Positions 26,043 to 29,681 of a DNA stretch of 29,681 nucleotides are shown piece by piece. The first letter of the stretch is position 1, and each line of letters starts with the position of its first letter. The notes below the pieces were generated by a model. That model was not told the DNA's origin and ran no database searches. It saw only the letters and a list, made by a program, of their open reading frames with translations. Source of the DNA: Elysia marginata (lineage: Eukaryota; Mollusca; Gastropoda; Plakobranchidae); assembly GCA_019649035.1 (NCBI GenBank), contig BMAT01004028.1:141781-171461 (forward strand), written 5' to 3'. The position numbers were made by a program, and so were the translations under genes.

Positions 26043-27569
26043 ATGGAAGATAATTTAAGTTCTATAGAATTTGATTTGCCAAAAAATCAAAGTAATGTCA
26101 TCAAGGTTATAGGGTTAGGTGGTGGTGGTGGCAACGCGATCAATTTTATGTTTAACCAACACATCCCGGGTATAGATTTTGTGATTTGCAATACTGATTC
26201 TCAAGCACTTAGAAACAGTCCTGTGAGCAACAAAATTCAGTTGGGAGTGACCCTTACAGAAGGGCGTGGTGCAGGTGCAAACCCCAAGATAGGGGAGGAG
26301 GCCACTCTAGAAAATATAGATGATATAAAAAGAGTTTTGGAAAACAATACCAAGATGGTATTTATCACTGCAGGAATGGGCGGTGGGACAGGCACAGGGG
26401 CAGCACCTGTAGTAGCAAGACTGGCCAAAGATATGGGGATACTCACGGTCGGTATTGTAACGACTCCTTTTAGTTTTGAAGGTCCGAAAAGACAGGTTCA
26501 AGCAGTTGATGGTTTGGAAAATTTGAGGGAAGTTGTAGATGCCCTTATTGTGATTAATAACAACAAACTCAGGGAGATATATGGTAATCTGGGTTACAAA
26601 ACAGGCTTCTCTAAATCAGATGAGGTTTTGACAAAAGCCGCTAGAGGTATTGCTGATGTGATTACCCACTACTATACACAAAACATTGATTTTGAGGATG
26701 TAAAGACAGTTTTGTCCGCAAGTGGAACGGCTATCATGGGGTCTGCGGTGGCAGGGGGAGATGATAGGGCAAAAGAAGCGATTGTAGCCGCATTGGAGTC
26801 TCCTTTACTAAATGACAACAAAATAGAAGGTGCTAAAGATGTACTTCTTTTGATTATTTCCGGTTCGGGAGAAGATGAGATAACAATGGATGAAATAGGC
26901 TACATCAACGAATATATACAAAGGGAGACGGGCTACAATACTAATATCATTATGGGTATGGGAGAAGACGAAGGATTGGGAGGGCGTATTTCGGTCACGA
27001 TTATCGCGACCGGTTTTGGCAAAGAGATTCACGATGATATAGTAGAAGTTGAACCTCAAAAGATAGTTCATGTTCTGAATGATGAGGAAAAGCAAGAGCC
27101 CCCGCAAAAAAATGAGGATGAGCAAAATGGAGAATTGGCTAATGAATTTACATTTAGAGAAATGTGGGTTGATGTAAAGGAAATGGAGATTAACAGTCCA
27201 AAATTTTACAGGCAAAAACTTCATCAAATGCAGTTGAGTTTGGATACTGAAAATGAAAATTTGCACAAAAGTCAGGCTCATATCTTGGGAGAAAACAGAG
27301 ATAAAGAACCCATTGATACAGAACAAATAACCCCTCTCAACGGTACAATAGAAGAAGTGATGAGGTCTAAAATTAGCGCGACTAGGGGAAAAAAAATTGA
27401 CATTCACAAAAGGAAAAATAATGAGAATGAAAAGGCTTATTTAGAAAATTTATTAAGGGGAGGAGGGGGGCATGAGTTCGGGAAGTCTAATACCACTTTG
27501 AGTGAGGATATAAATGACAATTTACAAATAAGAAAGGGAAACTCTTACCTTGATGAAAACGTAGATTAG
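26043..27569 (+). CDS. ftsZ: Cell division GTPase FtsZ with long C-terminal linker
   Basis: 508 residues. The tubulin-like core occupies about 15-330, with GLGGGGGNAI near 24-33, the tubulin signature GGGTGTGAAP (113-122) and the T7 loop NIDFED (214-219). About 175 residues follow as a charged, probably disordered linker. The protein ends in NSYLDENVD, resembling the conserved C-terminal peptide of Bacteroidota FtsZ, which binds FtsA. FtsZ builds the division ring. The stop shares a base with the GTG of the next gene (TAGTG). Confidence 0.97.
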   Translation: MEDNLSSIEFDLPKNQSNVIKVIGLGGGGGNAINFMFNQHIPGIDFVICNTDSQALRNSPVSNKIQLGVTLTEGRGAGANPKIGEEATLENIDDIKRVLENNTKMVFITAGMGGGTGTGAAPVVARLAKDMGILTVGIVTTPFSFEGPKRQVQAVDGLENLREVVDALIVINNNKLREIYGNLGYKTGFSKSDEVLTKAARGIADVITHYYTQNIDFEDVKTVLSASGTAIMGSAVAGGDDRAKEAIVAALESPLLNDNKIEGAKDVLLLIISGSGEDEITMDEIGYINEYIQRETGYNTNIIMGMGEDEGLGGRISVTIIATGFGKEIHDDIVEVEPQKIVHVLNDEEKQEPPQKNEDEQNGELANEFTFREMWVDVKEMEINSPKFYRQKLHQMQLSLDTENENLHKSQAHILGENRDKEPIDTEQITPLNGTIEEVMRSKISATRGKKIDIHKRKNNENEKAYLENLLRGGGGHEFGKSNTTLSEDINDNLQIRKGNSYLDENVD

Positions 27570-28240
27570 TGTTATTCGTGTGTGATATAGACAAGCAAAT
27601 AGAGGGGATAAAACATATTTTACCAAGGGGGGGCATTTTGGTTGCGGTCTCTAAAAACCACAGTATAGAAAAGATAAAGCAAGTTTATAATACTGGTCAC
27701 AGGGTTTTTGGCGAAAATAAAGTTCAGGAGTTATTGCAAAAGTACGAGTCGCTCCCCAAAGATATAGAATGGCATATGATAGGTCATTTGCAAACCAATA
27801 AGGTAAAGTATATTGTGCCGTTCGTGAGTATGATACACAGTATAGACAGTCCTAAAATACTCAAAGAAGTAGACAAATGTGCTTCCAAGGTTGGGAGGCT
27901 AATTAATTGCCTACTACAAGTGCGCATAGCAAAAGAAGACACTAAATTTGGCTTGGAAAAAAAATCTGTAAAACCTCTTTTAGAAGAGGCTATTCAGCTA
28001 AAAAATATCAATATTATAGGTCTAATGGGGATGGCAACTAATACAAGGGATGAGATTCAAATAAAGGAAGAATTTTTAGGACTGAAAGCCCTGCAACATG
28101 AATTGATCCGTGATCATCCCTCTTTAGAGGTACTTTCTATGGGCATGAGTGGAGATCATAAACTAGCCGTACAATGTGGCTCTACGATGATAAGGGTGGG
28201 GAGCTTAATTTTTGGAGAAAGGGATTACTCTTGTAAATAG
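27569..28240 (+). CDS. YggS-family pyridoxal phosphate homeostasis protein
   Basis: 223 residues, an alanine-racemase-like barrel without the second domain. AVSKN (26-30) carries the PLP lysine at 29; FGENKVQEL, WHMIGHLQTNK, GLMGMAT, SMGMSGD and GSTMIRVGSLIFG follow in family order and bind the phosphate. YggS/PLPBP proteins keep free PLP in balance and have no known enzymatic activity. The GTG start shares a base with the ftsZ stop; no ATG lies ahead of the first conserved strand. It likely belongs to the dcw transcript. YggS genes near ftsZ occur in other phyla too. Confidence 0.93.
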   Translation: MLFVCDIDKQIEGIKHILPRGGILVAVSKNHSIEKIKQVYNTGHRVFGENKVQELLQKYESLPKDIEWHMIGHLQTNKVKYIVPFVSMIHSIDSPKILKEVDKCASKVGRLINCLLQVRIAKEDTKFGLEKKSVKPLLEEAIQLKNINIIGLMGMATNTRDEIQIKEEFLGLKALQHELIRDHPSLEVLSMGMSGDHKLAVQCGSTMIRVGSLIFGERDYSCK

Positions 28241-28792
28241 ATGTATGCAGTTTTAGATATTGAGACTACGGGTGGCAAGCCTAAAGATGTGGCTATCACA
28301 GAAATAGCGATTTACAAGTTTGACGGGCTAGGTGTTGTGGATAGGCTGGTTTCTATGGTTAATCCAGAGCGACCCATTCAGCCATTTGTAACCCAATTGA
28401 CAGGTATTACAAACAAAATGGTTAGGAGGGCTCCTAAATTTTATCAGATTGCCAGGCGCGTTATTGAAATCACGAAAGATTGTGTGATAGTAGCCCATAA
28501 TTCAGATTTTGATTACGGTATTCTCAGGAGAGAATTTTATAGATTGGGGTGCAATTATGAGCGAGAAACACTCTGCACGGTAAAACTTTCCAGAAAATTG
28601 ATCCCCGGCAAAAAGTCTTATAGTTTGGGTAAATTGGTAAAGTCTCTGGATATTCTATTGGGCACTGGGCATAGAGCAGATGAAGATGCCCAAGCCACAT
28701 TGGAACTATTTAAAATATTAATGACAAGGGACTTTGAGAAAAAAATTATCAAGGCACACCTCAGGGATAGTAAGGCACATTTGCTAAAATAA
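28241..28792 (+). CDS. DnaQ-like 3'-5' exonuclease, shortened relative to fused relatives
   Basis: 183 residues. All DEDDh catalytic residues are visible: D6 and E8 in LDIETTGG, D91 in HNSDFD, H144 in GTGHRADEDA and D149 in the same motif. It resembles the N-terminal half of Bacteroidota proteins of about 450 residues in which a DnaQ-type exonuclease is joined to a UvrC-like GIY-YIG nuclease. Here the frame stops after the exonuclease part, and the following DNA still holds broken pieces of the second half, so the gene is probably a truncated survivor. The ATG directly abuts the YggS stop. The exonuclease domain itself looks intact and may still act on DNA ends. Confidence 0.88.
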   Translation: MYAVLDIETTGGKPKDVAITEIAIYKFDGLGVVDRLVSMVNPERPIQPFVTQLTGITNKMVRRAPKFYQIARRVIEITKDCVIVAHNSDFDYGILRREFYRLGCNYERETLCTVKLSRKLIPGKKSYSLGKLVKSLDILLGTGHRADEDAQATLELFKILMTRDFEKKIIKAHLRDSKAHLLK

Positions 28793-28794
28793 AA

Positions 28795-29003
28795 ATACCT
28801 AAAGATTTTAGAAAAAATTCTCCAATAGCAAAGGGATTTTATTTGTATGTGAAAATTAGTGAGCAGATCATCTACATAGGTTGGGATAAGGTGATATAAA
28901 AAGGGGAAGTCAACATTATGTTTTTTGGGCAATTCTGAAAAGAGTATAATTGTCCGAAATAGCGGTGTTGCCTATCTGTCTTTTGAATTAACAGGAAGTA
29001 GTC
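28795..29003 (+). pseudogene. Decayed GIY-YIG (UvrC-like) domain after the exonuclease
   Basis: Three adjoining frames encode consecutive pieces of a GIY-YIG domain. At 28795-28896 the frame reads GFY, ten residues, then YIG, preceded by PKDF and SPIAK, the spacing of the GIY-YIG signature. Near 28893-28925 a second frame gives DIKRGSQHYVF, like the KKRVNQHF region that follows in relatives. Near 28928-29002 a third frame gives NSEKS and then VAYLSFELTGSSL, like the VSYELTGSEL region. Each switch is a small frameshift and stops lie between. A fourth piece up to about 29046 is doubtful. The rest of the domain is gone. Confidence 0.72.
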
Positions 29004-29054
29004 TTAGTTAAATCTTCGGGCTTCCAAATTGTTAATAAGTTATTTTTTTTCGCT

Positions 29055-29062
29055 TATATTTG
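29055..29062 (+). promoter_or_regulatory. -7 promoter element before the surface protein gene
   Basis: TATATTTG is a full match to TAnnTTTG, 23 bases before the ATG. A TTG at 29029-29031 stands 23 bases upstream, slightly farther than the usual -33 distance. The same octamer serves the zapB-like gene. Confidence 0.5.
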
Positions 29063-29085
29063 CAAGAATAGTGTGCTTTTACAGT

Positions 29086-29681
29086 ATGAAAAAAATCTTT
29101 ACATCATTATTTCTAATTGGTTTTATTTTCAAAGTCTTAGGACAAGTGAAGATAGGAATCAATCCACAGAATGTAGATCCCTCAGCCATATTAGAACTTG
29201 AAAGTACTGATAGGGGCTTTCTCCTTCCTAGAATGACAACGGTGGCGAGGGAGGGTATCCAACTCGTTGCTGAAGGCTTACAAGTTTTCGATACTGACAA
29301 AAACGCCATATATACTTTTGGAAATGGCAGATGGATAAATTTGTTTGAGTCAGATGGCTTATTTGTTACCAATCCATCTAATGAATTGTATTACACAAAA
29401 ACAGGTTCAATTATTTTTGGAGATGATGGTCGGGGGAATCCCATAGAAACTGTTGACCCCTCTTCAAAATTTCAAATTTCCTCTAAGGACAAAGGCTTTC
29501 TTATGCCTGTGATGAACACCAATCAGAGGAAAAACATTAGTCCCGTTGCCGACGGCTTACAGGTCTATGACAATTTTGAACATTCTCCGTATTACTACGA
29601 TGGATCAAGTTGGTTAAAGCTTAAAAATAAATTTGTTGATGCGAAAACCGATAAAGCCGATGCTATTTACAAAGGTGGTTC
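29086..29681 (+). CDS. Secreted surface protein with repeated GFL-P-M modules, C-terminus cut off by window edge
   Basis: The frame opens with ATG at 29086 and runs off the right edge, 198 residues without a stop. A signal peptide (about 1-20, ending VLGQ) precedes two copies of a module: an SSxxKGFL/DRGFLLP-M segment, about 15 residues, then (A/V)-(D/E)-GLQV-(F/Y)-D, and later an aromatic W-(I/L) end. Such modules are common in Bacteroidota secreted proteins that resemble phage tail-fibre or adhesin heads. The second copy ends with YYYDGSSWLKL. It has its own promoter and is not part of the dcw operon. Substrate and function are unknown. Confidence 0.8.
   Translation, partial: MKKIFTSLFLIGFIFKVLGQVKIGINPQNVDPSAILELESTDRGFLLPRMTTVAREGIQLVAEGLQVFDTDKNAIYTFGNGRWINLFESDGLFVTNPSNELYYTKTGSIIFGDDGRGNPIETVDPSSKFQISSKDKGFLMPVMNTNQRKNISPVADGLQVYDNFEHSPYYYDGSSWLKLKNKFVDAKTDKADAIYKGG

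Noticed and set aside
26808-27407. 199-codon open frame on the minus strand opposite ftsZ
   Set aside because: It lies fully inside ftsZ, has low-complexity hydrophobic content and no recognisable motif; it is a shadow of the low-stop antisense frame.
28793-29085. Intrinsic terminator after the exonuclease, ending the dcw transcript
   Set aside because: No stable hairpin with a T run was found; the region is better explained as a decayed coding sequence.
1-29681. CRISPR array, insertion sequence, prophage or anti-phage system
   Set aside because: No spaced repeat array, transposase, integrase, terminal repeat or known defence gene is visible; the genes are core or envelope functions.

Overview
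The window looks like a chromosomal segment of a member of the Bacteroidota. The evidence is as follows: it is AT-rich by eye, Shine-Dalgarno sequences are scarce, several promoters carry the phylum's TAnnTTTG -7 element, and it has a Bat-type MoxR/VWA operon, a DUF4301 protein, RNase Y beside zapA, and an uninterrupted Bacteroidota-style dcw cluster. The MurE DNPR motif points to meso-diaminopimelate peptidoglycan. A free-living or at least leucine-making organism is inferred from leuA. I cannot name a genus; Flavobacteriia-like relatives seem most likely.

Left part (1-5127, minus strand): a Bat ('Bacteroides aerotolerance') operon in the order moxR ATPase, DUF58, BatD-like membrane protein, batA, batB (cut by the window edge). 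The genes abut or overlap. A divergent histidine kinase follows on the plus strand (5226-6389), and the shared intergenic region carries two overlapping palindromes. The kinase ends at a terminator-like hairpin. Next come leuA (minus), a 525-base gene-free stretch with a long inverted repeat, a DUF4301 gene (minus), and then the minus-strand group zapB-like / zapA / candidate 6S-like RNA / rny.

Right part (12694-28792, plus strand): the complete division and cell-wall cluster mraZ-rsmH-ftsL-ftsI-murE-mraY-murD-ftsW-murG-murC-ftsQ-ftsA-ftsZ, then a YggS-type PLP protein and a DnaQ-like exonuclease. Almost every junction overlaps or is separated by a few bases, which fits one long transcript. 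Just upstream of mraZ are three AAGTGG repeats at exact 10-bp steps that abut a -7 element; this is a very good candidate MraZ operator. The division genes zapB-like/zapA are transcribed divergently from the other side of the same intergenic region.

Two things deserve most attention. First, the MraZ operator. Second, the DNA after the exonuclease (about 28795-29003) still encodes, in three different frames, recognisable pieces of a GIY-YIG nuclease domain: the fused UvrC-like half that relatives of this exonuclease carry appears to have decayed here. The window ends inside a secreted surface protein with repeated GFL-P-M modules. I see no tRNA, rRNA, CRISPR, IS element or phage.
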